Shown here in pieces: positions 17,436 through 27,225 of a DNA stretch of 64,000 nucleotides. The stretch is from Oscillospiraceae bacterium (GTDB taxonomy: Bacteria > Bacillota > Clostridia > Oscillospirales > Ruminococcaceae): positions 283,994 through 347,993 of the forward strand of contig JAFYQD010000003.1 of the NCBI GenBank assembly GCA_017547245.1, read 5' to 3'. A program made the translations under genes and the position numbers. The notes under the pieces were generated by a model. That model was not told where the DNA came from. It did no database searches and was given only the letters and a program-made list of their open reading frames with translations. The stretch's first letter is position 1; every line of letters starts with the position of its first letter.

Positions 17436-18518
17436 ATGGCTCCTTCAAAGAAAAAAGCCCCGGAATTTCCGGAAGGAGAACACCCCCAGCGTCGGTTCTT
17501 GTTCAAAAAGAAGCGCGCCGGCGTGGAACTTAGCCGCGAGCAGGTTTCGGCCATAAAAGCCGGGCGCAAAAAACTCCGCAAAGAGATGCGCGCCCGTGGC
17601 CTGAAAAGCAAACGGGATTTTGAAGCCACAGCGGCCAGCCTTGGCCTGTATTTTGACAAAGCCCGCGGTTTGTGGGCATGGCTGTGGCGGCATGGTCTTG
17701 GGCTTCTGCTTGGCGCATTCCTGCTGATGCTGCTGGTGCTGTTTATCCTTTCGTTGGTTCAGTATATGCGCGGCCGCTTCACGGTTCATCTTTCGGACGA
17801 AATGTTCAAAGAAGGCTTTACCCTAAGCGAAACGGCCGACTTTGCAAACCCAACCACCGTGCTGTTTGCCGTTCCGGCAGAAGACGTTCCCTGTATTTCG
17901 GTTGCACAGATTGGCCCCGAGGTTGATATGATAGACGGCGAACATAACGAAAATTATTTCGCCTATACCTTTTATATCCGCAACGAGGGCGAAAACACCG
18001 TTGATTATAAATGGGAACTTTCAATCAACCAGGAAACGCAAAATCTTTCTTCGGCAACGTGGGTTGCGCTTTATGAAGATGGCAACCTTATCCTGTATGC
18101 CGAAGAGAACAAAGAAACCGGTGACATTGAAGCTCTTCCGCCTTTTTATGACGACACCCGCGGCTATATGGCTGTGCCCCTTTTGGAGCAGGACAACCCC
18201 GACCAGCTGGAAGTTGTGGCAACCCAGGGAAGATTTACCTACTACCGCATTTTGCCCGAAGCCTTTGCATCTGAGAATGTTGTAACCCGACGGGAGATGC
18301 AGGAGGTTGACCCCATGGAGGCACACAAGTACACCGTGGTAATGTGGATAGAGGGCGACGACCCCGACTGCACCGACGACCTGATTGACGGCACCATGGG
18401 TGTTCAGATGGACTTCCGCCTGACCCACGAAGAACAGGAGGAAGAAGAAGGACACGGCTTTGGCGTACGCTGGAAGAAATTCTGGGACCGAGTAAGAGAC
18501 AACATGGATTTTGTTTAA
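17436..18518 (+). CDS. Membrane-anchored TasA-like surface protein with WxEGxDxDC motif
   Basis: This 360-aa protein starts with a basic cytosolic segment of about 80 residues, followed by one membrane helix at about 83-110 and an extracellular beta-rich domain. Near its end it has VVMWIEGDDPDCTDD, the same signature as IWLEGQDVDC in the protein at 23611 and IWLEGQDADC in the one at 28885. This places it in the same family as the SipW-processed subunits, although it lacks a SYAWF-type signal and probably stays anchored. It may act as a base or membrane anchor for the surface structure. The ribosome site is AAGGAGGCGATAAG before the ATG. The C-terminal tail is Glu-rich and then basic. Confidence 0.65.
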   Translation: MAPSKKKAPEFPEGEHPQRRFLFKKKRAGVELSREQVSAIKAGRKKLRKEMRARGLKSKRDFEATAASLGLYFDKARGLWAWLWRHGLGLLLGAFLLMLLVLFILSLVQYMRGRFTVHLSDEMFKEGFTLSETADFANPTTVLFAVPAEDVPCISVAQIGPEVDMIDGEHNENYFAYTFYIRNEGENTVDYKWELSINQETQNLSSATWVALYEDGNLILYAEENKETGDIEALPPFYDDTRGYMAVPLLEQDNPDQLEVVATQGRFTYYRILPEAFASENVVTRREMQEVDPMEAHKYTVVMWIEGDDPDCTDDLIDGTMGVQMDFRLTHEEQEEEEGHGFGVRWKKFWDRVRDNMDFV

Positions 18519-18678
18519 CCCACGGGATAAACAAACAGGCAAGACCCCTAAAACAATCTTTGGCGAAAGATAATAACGCGATGTAATGCCCCAACATATA
18601 TATAGCAAGTCCCCAGCAAAACCCCGTTTAAACAAAGCACAAACCAAGCACATTCCATTAAAAAGGAGAGAAACACAA

Positions 18679-20976
18679 ATGGACGCACAAGTTAAAAAAG
18701 TCCAGATGCCTATGGGCATTCGGAAAAAGATGATGGCTGCCATCAGCATGCTGCTGGTTGCCTCCATCATGCTGGTCAGCTCGTCCTACGCCTGGTTCAC
18801 CCTGTCTACCGCACCCGAAATCACCGGTATTACCACCAGTGTAGGTGCCAACGGCAACCTGGAAGTAGCCCTGCTGCCTGCTGATGGCAACGTAGAAAAG
18901 ATCACCTCTTCCACCGGTGACTCTATGGCCGTGCAGACTGCTGACAAGGCCAACGTTACCTGGGGTAACCTGGTTGACCTGAGCGACTCGGCTTTCTATG
19001 GTATGGATAAGATTACCCTTTATCCCTCTGCCCTGAATGCCTTCTCCGGCTCTGTAGGCACCAATCCCCTCAGCATTCCCGAATATGGCGCAGACGGCCG
19101 TGTAGCCGAACTGGTAACCACCACCGCCACCGCCGGCTATAATGCTGAAAAAGACAGCTTTACTGTCGATGACACCTCCCCCATTTATGGCGTACGTGCT
19201 GTTGGTACTTCTTCCAACATCTCGGCCCGTCAGCTGACCTTTAAGTCTGCCAAGGGTACCTACAACGCCAAGATTTCCGGTCTGGCCACTCCCACCAAAA
19301 ACGGCATCAACAAGAACATTACTGAATTCCTGACCCTGGCTATGGCCGGCGGCGCTCCCTCTGAATTTAGTTATAAGCAGATGCAGGCTCTGGTGAATAT
19401 GGGCAATGGCATCCAGACTTCGCTGAAGAACGCAGTTAATGCCTATGCCAATGCAGGCATCGCCATTGCTGCCGCAAAGGATGCCGCCACCGTAAGCGAT
19501 GACGCTATTGCCATGCTGAGCGCTGCTATTTCCGGCGAAACCAGCGCTGCCAACCTGAAGACCACCCTGAACACTGTCGGTGTTCACGACTTTGACAGTG
19601 TACTGGGTGACCTGGCCGATGAACAGGATAGTGTTGATGATGCTCTTTCTGAAGCTGCAGCTCTGATGGCAGGCAAGGGCGAAGGTAATACCTTTGACAC
19701 GGATGTTGTACAGGAGAAGATTGCCAAACCCCTGATGGGTACTTCTGGCGACATTAAGGCCTACAATGCCGCAGGCAATCAGGATGGTGTAGAACTTTCC
19801 AAGATTGACACCTTTAAGACCATCCATCTGGGCGGCGGCGGCATTGGCGCTGTTGCCAAGTATGCAGGTGTCTTTAAGATCACCACTCAGCTGGAAAAGG
19901 ATCTGTACGGCGGTGCCAAGGGTACCACCAGTGCATTTACTGCTGTAACCGAACAGGTTAATGGCCTGACTGCCCCCGGCGGCGAAGGCGAAACCAACCT
20001 GACCGACTTCTACGGCTACATCATCGACTTTGCATTCCGCACCAACGCTGCCGACTCTTATCTGCAGCTGCAGTCCGATGCTGCTAACCGTGTTTACAGC
20101 GACGCCACCGGCGAAAACCTGGCCACCATGGGCAGCGGCAGCACCGGCGTCTTTACCTACACTGAAAACAGCGGTGTTACCGCCGAAATGGGCAAAAAGC
20201 TGATGGAAGCCATGCGTGTTGCCTTCTTTGACACCGACACCGGCGTTCTGCTGAAGGTTGCCAAGTTTGCCGACCCCGTTGCCGACAGCACTTCCGCCAC
20301 CGGCAAGCTGACCCTGTTTGATCAGACTGTTACTAATCTAGTAAAGGTATTGCTGGGCAAGGATGCCTATGAAGCCACCGCAACCACCACCTATGCTCTG
20401 GTCGACACCACCAAGTACACCAAGGATAATTGTACCAACTATCCTGTTGACGGTGAAGGCAATCTGAGAGCTCTGACCGAAACAGAATATAAGAATCTGG
20501 AAAAAGCCAAGACCGAATCCGTTGCTACCGGTGACAGCTGGACCCACACCCTGGGCAAGGATGCCTTTAAGGGCACCACTGCTCATGCCATCAAGCAGAG
20601 CATTACCATTGGCGGCAACACCTTTGACATTGTTGAGGACGGCTGCTGGAATTATGCAGCAACCGTTACCCCCGCAGAATACGCCCTGCTGGCCGAAACT
20701 TCTTCCAACAAGACCGAGTACACCGCTACTCTGAACCCTGCTGCCGATGCCAAGCTCACCTCCCTTGTTCAGAACACTGCCAAGAAGATCTCTGTTCTGG
20801 TTTACATGGATGGCGCCACCATTGACAACTCTGCCGTTGGCAATGCCCTCAGCTCCGGTACTCTGGATCTGAACCTGCAGTTCTCCAGCAGTGCAACTCT
20901 GGTTCCCATGCAGAACAACACTTTGAAGAACATGGAAAAGACCGCAGCCGCCGCAGCAGCTGTTGAAGAACCCTAA
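18679..20976 (+). CDS. TasA-like structural protein with SipW-type signal peptide (paralogue 1)
   Basis: The 765-aa product begins with a SipW-type signal peptide: a long hydrophobic segment followed by SSYAWFTLSTAPEITG, the pattern cleaved by SipW-family peptidases. The start at 18679 follows AAAAAGGAGAG; the open frame upstream to 18586 has no ribosome site. Shared landmarks with the proteins at 21234 and 35480 are WGNLVDLSD, YGVRAVGT, DFAFRTNAADSYLQL, and near the end VYMDGATIDNS with LNLQFSSSATLVPM. These mark a conserved two-part subunit. The middle region is Ala/Asp-rich and predicted helical. It is likely a major polymerising subunit of a surface fibre, inferred from family and context. 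The 160 bp upstream hold only a short hairpin (ATCTTT/AAAGAT). Confidence 0.82.
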   Translation: MDAQVKKVQMPMGIRKKMMAAISMLLVASIMLVSSSYAWFTLSTAPEITGITTSVGANGNLEVALLPADGNVEKITSSTGDSMAVQTADKANVTWGNLVDLSDSAFYGMDKITLYPSALNAFSGSVGTNPLSIPEYGADGRVAELVTTTATAGYNAEKDSFTVDDTSPIYGVRAVGTSSNISARQLTFKSAKGTYNAKISGLATPTKNGINKNITEFLTLAMAGGAPSEFSYKQMQALVNMGNGIQTSLKNAVNAYANAGIAIAAAKDAATVSDDAIAMLSAAISGETSAANLKTTLNTVGVHDFDSVLGDLADEQDSVDDALSEAAALMAGKGEGNTFDTDVVQEKIAKPLMGTSGDIKAYNAAGNQDGVELSKIDTFKTIHLGGGGIGAVAKYAGVFKITTQLEKDLYGGAKGTTSAFTAVTEQVNGLTAPGGEGETNLTDFYGYIIDFAFRTNAADSYLQLQSDAANRVYSDATGENLATMGSGSTGVFTYTENSGVTAEMGKKLMEAMRVAFFDTDTGVLLKVAKFADPVADSTSATGKLTLFDQTVTNLVKVLLGKDAYEATATTTYALVDTTKYTKDNCTNYPVDGEGNLRALTETEYKNLEKAKTESVATGDSWTHTLGKDAFKGTTAHAIKQSITIGGNTFDIVEDGCWNYAATVTPAEYALLAETSSNKTEYTATLNPAADAKLTSLVQNTAKKISVLVYMDGATIDNSAVGNALSSGTLDLNLQFSSSATLVPMQNNTLKNMEKTAAAAAAVEEP

Positions 20977-21029
20977 CCTCCAAAACAAACCCGTTAGTAC
21001 ATAACGTGTTTCAGCAAAACAAGCCCAAT

Positions 21030-21055
21030 ATACCCCGGCCTTTGGGCCGGGGTAT
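21030..21055 (+). terminator. Hairpin after the first TasA-like subunit (attenuator or partial terminator)
   Basis: ATACCCCGGCC (21030-21040) and GGCCGGGGTAT (21045-21055) form a perfect 11-bp stem with a TTTG loop. The following sequence is GCGGGCAGTTTTGG, a poor T run, so termination may be only partial. Confidence 0.6.
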
Positions 21056-21081
21056 GCGGGCAGTTTTGGACAGGCTGACAC

Positions 21082-21182
21082 AAAGCCTGTTTTCAGGGAA
21101 AAGTCCTGACCGCTTTACCCTGTAAAGCTGCCTGGAGTCTTCCCTGAGAAGGCTTTGATGGAGGGGCGCTGCTTCTTCCATC
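21082..21182 (+). promoter_or_regulatory. Structured leader RNA upstream of the second TasA-like subunit
   Basis: Nested helices are visible: AAAGCC (21082-21087) with GGCTTT (21151-21156), CAGGGAA (21094-21100) with TTCCCTG (21140-21146), and GCTTTA (21112-21117) with TAAAGC (21123-21128). A separate hairpin GATGGA (21157-21162) with TCCATC (21177-21182) follows, then TTTT and a C run. It does not match a riboswitch class that I recognise. Confidence 0.45.
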
Positions 21183-21233
21183 GTTTTCCCCCGAACAAAC
21201 AACATTCTTTTAACGATAAATGGAGGATGTGTA

Positions 21234-23579
21234 ATGAAAAACAAAACCGAAAAGGCTGTTAGCTTGTCTGCATTACGCAAAAAGCTATACTCTGCCGTGG
21301 CAATGCTGCTGGTGGCCAGCATCATGATGGTAAGCTCGTCTTACGCATGGCTGGTTCTTTCCACCGCGCCCGAAATTACGGGCATCAGCACCCAGATTGG
21401 TGCCAACGGCAGCTTGGAAATTGCCCTGTTGAACACCGAAAGCTACAACGACATCACTAAGATTGTCAATGCGGACATTGACGAAAGTGATGCCAACTTT
21501 GGAACAGTGCCTGCGCTTTCTACCTCCAACCTTTCTTGGGGCAACCTTGTAAGTTTGGGCGACAGCAGCTATGGCCTGAACAAAATTACCCTTAATCCCG
21601 GCCGTCTCAATATTTCGACCGCCAACGAAGACGGTGATATGTTCCAGATTGGCCAAAACCTGATTAAGGCCCCCATCTACAACGCCGACGGCCGTATTAT
21701 TGGCCTGAACGTGGATGATGTTATTTCGGCCACCTACAGCACAGACAGCGAAGGCTTCTCTGTTGCCAACCAGCTGGACTATGGTGTACGTGCCGTGGGC
21801 ACCACCGCTTCGATGACTGCTGCCCAGCAGGGTATCAACGCTGCACGTTCGGCCCTTACTGCCAACAAAAACGAAGCAACCAAAATTGCCCGCAGCACCC
21901 TGAAAACCAACGGTAATGCTTTGGGCAACGTTGCAATGGGCATTGCCACCAAGGGCGAAGACGCTACCTTTAGCATTGACGATGTAAAGGCTTTGCAGTC
22001 GTTGGCACAGGGTCTGGGCCGTTCGCTGGGTTACCTTGATGCAGCCGTGCGCCAGCTTTATGTGGCCTATCTGCACAGCGAACTGGTTGCCTTTGCAGAT
22101 GACACAGAGAAAAATGCAGCCATTGATGTGGTGGTTGACCCCAACACCGCTCTGGCTGATATTCAGGCTGCCTATCCCCTCGTGGCCCTGCCCGCAGTGC
22201 GTGATGGCGAAACTGCCGAAGACATCATCGCCCTGTTGGAAAAAGACGAAGGCATTGTGGCTGCTGCCATCGCCGATTGTAAGGATCTGATTGAAGAGGC
22301 AAAGGCTGCCTATGAGTTGAATGAGGTTATTGCGGTTATGAGGCCTTTGGTTGACCACACCAAGATGTCCTTGAACGGCACCCCCATCGACCAGTTAAGC
22401 TCCAATATAGAAGCTCTGCTGAACTCGGTAATTGGCGGCGGCGGTGTAAATATAACGGTTCCCAGCGGCAGCGGCATTCTTTCCGACATTGCTGACTACG
22501 CAGACAACTATGACGCCGAAATTCTTATGGAAGACGTCACCTATAACAACATGGGACCAATGGACCTTAAGGCCCGCATGACAACCGTAACCTCGGTAAA
22601 GCCTGTTTACCTGCAGGCATGTGCCAACACCTTGAACAGCTATAACGCCGGCAGCGGCGACGCCAGCCAGGCTGTCATTGCCGACTTCTACGGATATGCA
22701 CTTGACCTTGCTTTCCGCACCAACGTGTCTGATTCTGAACTGCAGCTGCAGACTGCCCCCAGACAAAGAATCTATGACACCGGCGAAGCTTCCACACTTA
22801 CCCAGGGCGGCGGTAGCTATATGCAGTTCCGCTCCAGCGCAAACATTTCGGCAAGCAAGATGCTCAAGCTGATGAGCGCACTGCGTGTGGTATTTGTTGA
22901 CAAGGATCAGATGGTTCTTTCCATTGCCGCCCTTGACACCAAGCCCGGTCAGGATGCCTATATCCTGCTGGAAGATGATGACACCAAAAAGACAGAAGGC
23001 AAACATGCCAAGCTTAATGTAGCCGATGTACAGAACTCCGACTACATTACTCTGGATGAATACAACGAACTGCCCGAAACCTCTGAAGTGGAAATCAGTG
23101 CAGACGGCACCATCAAGGCTCCGCTGTACCTCCACTCCTTTGCCATGACGGTAAGCACCAAGAACAGCACTGCCGAAGAAACCAAGTATACCGGCGGCAT
23201 TACCCTTGGTGAAAAGCTTGACAGCAGCGCTATCACCGCTTTGGAAGAAAGCGTAGCCAAGCAGATTACAGCCATTGTTTATCTGGACGGCTCCTTTGTA
23301 GACAACTCGATGGTAGCCGCAAACGGCAGCCAGTCCATGACCGGCACCCTGAACCTGCAGTTCTCCAGCAGTGTAGAACTGATACCCATGGAAAACCAGG
23401 GCCTTAGAGATATGAAGGCAGAAGATGAGGGAGACGAAACCGAGCCTCCCGCCGATGACGAAGAAGGCGGCGAAGATCTTGGCGGCGGTGCAGACGACGG
23501 CGATGGAGAAGACCCCGCTCCCGATGAGAATGGTGATGACACTCCCACCGATGACCCCGAACAGACCGAAGGGACTTGA
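21234..23579 (+). CDS. TasA-like structural protein with SipW-type signal peptide (paralogue 2)
   Basis: This 781-aa protein is a paralogue of the one at 18679. Its N-terminus carries the same SipW-type signal (SSYAWLVLSTAPEITGIS), and the landmarks WGNLVSLGD, YGVRAVGT, DLAFRTNVSDSELQL, VYLDGSFVDNS and LNLQFSSSVELIPM occur in the same order. It differs by a strongly acidic Asp/Glu/Gly/Pro tail of about 55 residues at the C-terminus, which may bind cations or the cell wall. The ribosome site GGAGG lies seven to ten bases before the ATG. It is separated from the upstream paralogue by 257 bp containing two structured elements, so expression of the two subunits may be set separately. Confidence 0.82.
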   Translation: MKNKTEKAVSLSALRKKLYSAVAMLLVASIMMVSSSYAWLVLSTAPEITGISTQIGANGSLEIALLNTESYNDITKIVNADIDESDANFGTVPALSTSNLSWGNLVSLGDSSYGLNKITLNPGRLNISTANEDGDMFQIGQNLIKAPIYNADGRIIGLNVDDVISATYSTDSEGFSVANQLDYGVRAVGTTASMTAAQQGINAARSALTANKNEATKIARSTLKTNGNALGNVAMGIATKGEDATFSIDDVKALQSLAQGLGRSLGYLDAAVRQLYVAYLHSELVAFADDTEKNAAIDVVVDPNTALADIQAAYPLVALPAVRDGETAEDIIALLEKDEGIVAAAIADCKDLIEEAKAAYELNEVIAVMRPLVDHTKMSLNGTPIDQLSSNIEALLNSVIGGGGVNITVPSGSGILSDIADYADNYDAEILMEDVTYNNMGPMDLKARMTTVTSVKPVYLQACANTLNSYNAGSGDASQAVIADFYGYALDLAFRTNVSDSELQLQTAPRQRIYDTGEASTLTQGGGSYMQFRSSANISASKMLKLMSALRVVFVDKDQMVLSIAALDTKPGQDAYILLEDDDTKKTEGKHAKLNVADVQNSDYITLDEYNELPETSEVEISADGTIKAPLYLHSFAMTVSTKNSTAEETKYTGGITLGEKLDSSAITALEESVAKQITAIVYLDGSFVDNSMVAANGSQSMTGTLNLQFSSSVELIPMENQGLRDMKAEDEGDETEPPADDEEGGEDLGGGADDGDGEDPAPDENGDDTPTDDPEQTEGT

Positions 23580-23610
23580 CGCAACATACCCCTAAAGGAG
23601 GACCTGAAGG

Positions 23611-24630
23611 TTGAAACAACTAACAGCTGAACAGAAACGACGGCGAAGAACGATCCTGTACCTATACGTTCTGCTGGCGCTGCTGATTTTGCTGGTAACA
23701 GCCAGCTATACCTGGTTTGCCCTAACCCAGACCCCTCGTGTCAGTGACATGGCGGTACACGTAAACACCACCTCAGGCATTGAGCTGGCAACCACCTACA
23801 ACGCCCCGGATGAAGAGTGGGGCCAGAACATCGACTTTTTGGATCTTGTAAGTGAGACCGAACCATTAAAGCCGGTTACCTGGTCAGAGCAGAACAAAGC
23901 CTTTTACACCATCATCTACGGGTGGGATGGCCGTATGGCCGGCAAGTGGCAGGAGCTTTCGGATGCAGAAAACTCTAACCGCACAGACGGTGATGGCTAC
24001 TATGTTGTAGGTACGGTTTATGCCCGCAGCGGCGAACCCTGCGAGGTTTCGCTGATGGATGCTGTGGAACTGAACAGCGGCGAAGACGGCGCCGGAACCT
24101 TTGTAATCGGTACACCCGTATGGAACAGCGAAAGCATCCTGCACGACAATGGCGGCAGCGGCGCTGAAACTGCCATACGCATAGGTTTTAAGATTACCGC
24201 AGTGGACGGCGAAACAGGACAGGCGTTGGGCCAGTCGGACTTCTTTATTTATGAACCCAACTGTGATATGCACATTGACGGATCTGTGGGATATGTGGAT
24301 ACCCCCAGCATTGACGGCACCGAAACACTTGGCAGCCGTATGATACTGCAGACCGCTTCGGAATGGAGCGAAGCTTATCCCGTGGAACGCAATGTTACCA
24401 TTAAGTCTTTGGGCGAATTTATGACAGACACCATGCTTTTTGAACTTGATGTCGACAAGGTTGTGCGCATCGATTTTTATATCTGGCTGGAAGGTCAGGA
24501 CGTCGACTGCACCAACATGATTGATGAAGCTCAGATTTTTGCAAATGTACAATTCTATGCTGATTATAGCGGACAATCCGGATTGGTTGATATTCCGGGC
24601 CGCGCTAATCATAGAGACAGAAGGCACTAA
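23611..24630 (+). CDS. TasA-like protein with SipW-type signal and WLEGxDxDC motif
   Basis: The 339-aa protein starts at a TTG codon, chosen because AAAGGAGG (23595-23602) lies eight bases upstream. A basic N-terminus (KRRRR) and a hydrophobic helix end in TASYTWFALTQTP, a SipW-type cleavage region. The mature part is beta-rich and ends with FYIWLEGQDVDCTNMIDEA, matching the C-terminal signature of the proteins at 17436 and 28885. It lies directly before the first SipW gene, with a 21-bp gap, so it is a likely substrate. It is shorter than the paralogues at 18679 and 21234 and could be a minor or adaptor subunit. Confidence 0.78.
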   Translation: MKQLTAEQKRRRRTILYLYVLLALLILLVTASYTWFALTQTPRVSDMAVHVNTTSGIELATTYNAPDEEWGQNIDFLDLVSETEPLKPVTWSEQNKAFYTIIYGWDGRMAGKWQELSDAENSNRTDGDGYYVVGTVYARSGEPCEVSLMDAVELNSGEDGAGTFVIGTPVWNSESILHDNGGSGAETAIRIGFKITAVDGETGQALGQSDFFIYEPNCDMHIDGSVGYVDTPSIDGTETLGSRMILQTASEWSEAYPVERNVTIKSLGEFMTDTMLFELDVDKVVRIDFYIWLEGQDVDCTNMIDEAQIFANVQFYADYSGQSGLVDIPGRANHRDRRH

Positions 24631-24651
24631 TTTCTTGAAGGGAGAACATCC

Positions 24652-25596
24652 ATGAAGAATAAAAATGCAGCTCAGGAAATCGCGGTGAACAACACAGACG
24701 ATATGATGCCGCAGGAAAGCCGCGGCAAAAAGATCGCCAATACAGTGATTAACGTGATTCTGGTTATTTCTATTATCCTTGCGGCAGTGTGTACCTACGT
24801 TTCCTTTGTAAGTACCTCCGGCAACGGCGTACCCAGTGTTTTGGGTGCAAGAGTATTCTCTATTCAGACCGAATCTATGTACCCCACTTTGGAACCCGGT
24901 GATCTGATTCTTGATAAGGGGATCAAGGATACCGCAGATTTAGAAGTAGGCGACATTATCACCTACTGGACCGTAATCAACGGCGAACGTGTTCTGAATA
25001 CCCATAGAATCGTTGAAATTTATGATGGCGGTGGCCACCTGATTTTCGAGACTCAGGGTGATAACAATACCGTATCTGACCCTCTTACCGTTCATGAATC
25101 GGAAGTGGTTGGTCAGTACACCGGCAAGAAGATCGATGGCCTGGGCAAGGTGTTTGACTACCTGCAGACCAGCACCGGCTTCCTGATTGTAGTTGTTATT
25201 CCCGTAGCCATTTTCTTCCTCTACCATCTGGTACAGTTCTTCCGCGTATTGTTTGAATACAACAACGTAAAGAACAAGCTTCTGTACGAAATTGAACGCG
25301 GCAAGGCTGAAGAAGTTGTGGCCGAAGACAAGAAAAAGAAGGACGAAACCCGCAAGAAAGAACGGGAACGTCTGGAAAAAGAACTGCGTGACAAGCTGAA
25401 GGCTGAATTGCTGGCTGCCAAGGCCGAAGAAGCCGCAGCTCCCGTAGAAGAAACCGAGCCCGAAGTGCCCGAAAAGACCGCAGAAGAAATTGCTGCCGAG
25501 GCACGTGCTGCTCTGGAAGCTGAAATTCGTGCACAGGTTCGTGCCGAAATGGAAGCAGAAGCAAAGGCAAAAGCGGAGGCAGACGCCAACGCATAA
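24652..25596 (+). CDS. sipW: SipW-family signal peptidase I with long charged C-terminal tail
   Basis: This 314-aa membrane protease removes signal peptides from the SYAWF-type precursors around it. It has an N-terminal membrane helix at about 29-52, the catalytic serine at residue 75 in QTESMYPTLEPGD, and histidine 118 in LNTHRIVEI where bacterial-type enzymes have lysine. That Ser-His arrangement is the ER/SipW type (S26B). A second helix lies at about 185-205. Unlike typical SipW proteins of about 190 residues, it continues with a tail of about 100 residues rich in Lys, Glu and Ala, probably a cytosolic coiled coil. The AAA+ ATPase gene starts 18 bp downstream, so the tail may contact that machinery; this is inference. 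Confidence 0.9.
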   Translation: MKNKNAAQEIAVNNTDDMMPQESRGKKIANTVINVILVISIILAAVCTYVSFVSTSGNGVPSVLGARVFSIQTESMYPTLEPGDLILDKGIKDTADLEVGDIITYWTVINGERVLNTHRIVEIYDGGGHLIFETQGDNNTVSDPLTVHESEVVGQYTGKKIDGLGKVFDYLQTSTGFLIVVVIPVAIFFLYHLVQFFRVLFEYNNVKNKLLYEIERGKAEEVVAEDKKKKDETRKKERERLEKELRDKLKAELLAAKAEEAAAPVEETEPEVPEKTAEEIAAEARAALEAEIRAQVRAEMEAEAKAKAEADANA

Positions 25597-25613
25597 AACC
25601 TGAGGGTTAAAAC

Positions 25614-27191
25614 ATGGATAACTTTTTCAAGTATTTTTATCAGGATATTGGACGGGTATTTCGTGCCTTGATGGACATTGTCAGCTCCTTCTTTAATTTC
25701 ATGAACTACCTGTTCAACTTCCCCATGCGTATGCAGATCATACAGGAATATGATGACAGCTTTACCACCGGCGAATGGATTATGCTGGTAATCACCGAAA
25801 TTGTGGTGATTGTTCTTTGTGTTGTTATCATTTACTTTATTCTCAAGCTGCTTCGCAAGGTGTTCCGCTTCCGTGTTTCGGTCAAAAAGCATGACGAACT
25901 GGTAAAGCAGTATAAATCTTTGCAGAAGGATCTGATTCGTGCCAACTATGAAAAAGACCGTCTGCTGCAGATGCGCGTTGCCGAAATTGGTGTGCCTGCC
26001 GATGAATTGGAAGCTGCACTGAATGGGGAAGGCGGAGAGAAGAAGGAAGAAGAGTTTGTTCCAGATTCCAATCGAAACACCATGCAGTCGCCCTGCCTCG
26101 ATCCTTCCGAAAGCCGTTTCTTCCGTTTGACCAGCGTGGATAATTTCTACAAAACCGAATATCAGGCTCCTGCCTACAACAACGACATTACTCTGCCCGA
26201 GTTCTGTGAAAAATTCAGACTGTTTTCGGCATCCCGCCTGCGTCTGTATTACGATCTGGACATGATGCGTTACTTTGTGGCCTCGATGGGTACCGCAAGA
26301 ATCATCATTCTGCAGGGTATTTCGGGTACCGGTAAAACTTCGCTGCCCTACGCTTTCGGCAAGTTTGTTCAGTTGGACACCACCGTGGTTTCGGTACAGC
26401 CTTCCTGGCGTGAACGTACCGAGCTGTACGGCTATTACAACGAATTTACCAAGAAGTATACCGAAACCGACTTCCTGCGTGCCATTTACGAGGGTAACTT
26501 CTACCGCGATCCTCACATCGTCATCCTGGACGAAATGAACATCGCCCGTGTAGAATATTACTTCGCCGAAATGCTGTCCATTCTGGAACTTCCCCGAAAG
26601 GACGAGCAGAAGGTTGACGTTGTAACCGCTGTTTGGGATAACGACCCTGTTCTGATCGAAGGCGGCACCATTCCCATTCCCGATAACGTCTGGTTTGTCG
26701 GCACCATCAACAACGACGACTCGACCTTTGCCGTAGCCGATAAGGTGTACGACCGTGCTATTCCCATCGACCTTGACAGCCGAGCAGATGCCTTTGAATG
26801 TGAAGATACCGAACCGGTGTTTGTTTCGACCGACCGTCTGAACGAGCTGTTTGATGAGGCAAAGGCCACCTATAAAGTTTCGGCCGAAAATATGGCAAAG
26901 TTGGAACTGCTCAACAGGTTCCTGATTGCAAACTTCCATTTGGCTTTCGGTAACCGTATTATGAAGCAGATTGGCGATTTTGTGCCTTGTTTTATGGGGT
27001 GCGGTGGCACCGAGCTGCACGCCATCGACTTCATCGTGGCCAAAAAGGTTCTGCGTAAGTTTGAATCGCTGTCCCTCGGCTTTATGAAGGACGAACTGAC
27101 CCAGTTTAATGACTATCTGGACGAATTGTTTGGCCGTGACAGCATGCCTATCTGTAAGGGTTATGTAGAATACCTGAAAAAGAATAACTAA
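25614..27191 (+). CDS. Membrane-anchored McrB-like AAA+ ATPase
   Basis: The 525-aa protein has one membrane helix near residues 53-80 and a basic region, then a soluble part with an AAA+ domain of the McrB/AAA_5 class. Walker A is QGISGTGKTS at about 233-242. VQPSWRERTELYGYYN and Walker B with its partner motif, VILDEMNIARVEYYFAEML (about 303-320), are hallmark McrB-type sequences. Sensor 1 is VGTINNDDSTFAVADKVYDR near 361. McrB proteins normally drive a nuclease (McrC) in modification-dependent restriction. Here there is no methyl-DNA-binding N-terminal domain, and a membrane anchor takes its place. The neighbours are signal peptidases and pilin-like subunits. An assembly or export role is therefore more likely than restriction, but this is inferred. 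Confidence 0.82.
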   Translation: MDNFFKYFYQDIGRVFRALMDIVSSFFNFMNYLFNFPMRMQIIQEYDDSFTTGEWIMLVITEIVVIVLCVVIIYFILKLLRKVFRFRVSVKKHDELVKQYKSLQKDLIRANYEKDRLLQMRVAEIGVPADELEAALNGEGGEKKEEEFVPDSNRNTMQSPCLDPSESRFFRLTSVDNFYKTEYQAPAYNNDITLPEFCEKFRLFSASRLRLYYDLDMMRYFVASMGTARIIILQGISGTGKTSLPYAFGKFVQLDTTVVSVQPSWRERTELYGYYNEFTKKYTETDFLRAIYEGNFYRDPHIVILDEMNIARVEYYFAEMLSILELPRKDEQKVDVVTAVWDNDPVLIEGGTIPIPDNVWFVGTINNDDSTFAVADKVYDRAIPIDLDSRADAFECEDTEPVFVSTDRLNELFDEAKATYKVSAENMAKLELLNRFLIANFHLAFGNRIMKQIGDFVPCFMGCGGTELHAIDFIVAKKVLRKFESLSLGFMKDELTQFNDYLDELFGRDSMPICKGYVEYLKKNN

Positions 27192-27225
27192 TTAAAACAT
27201 ATCAACGAGGAAGGAGGTGCTGAAG

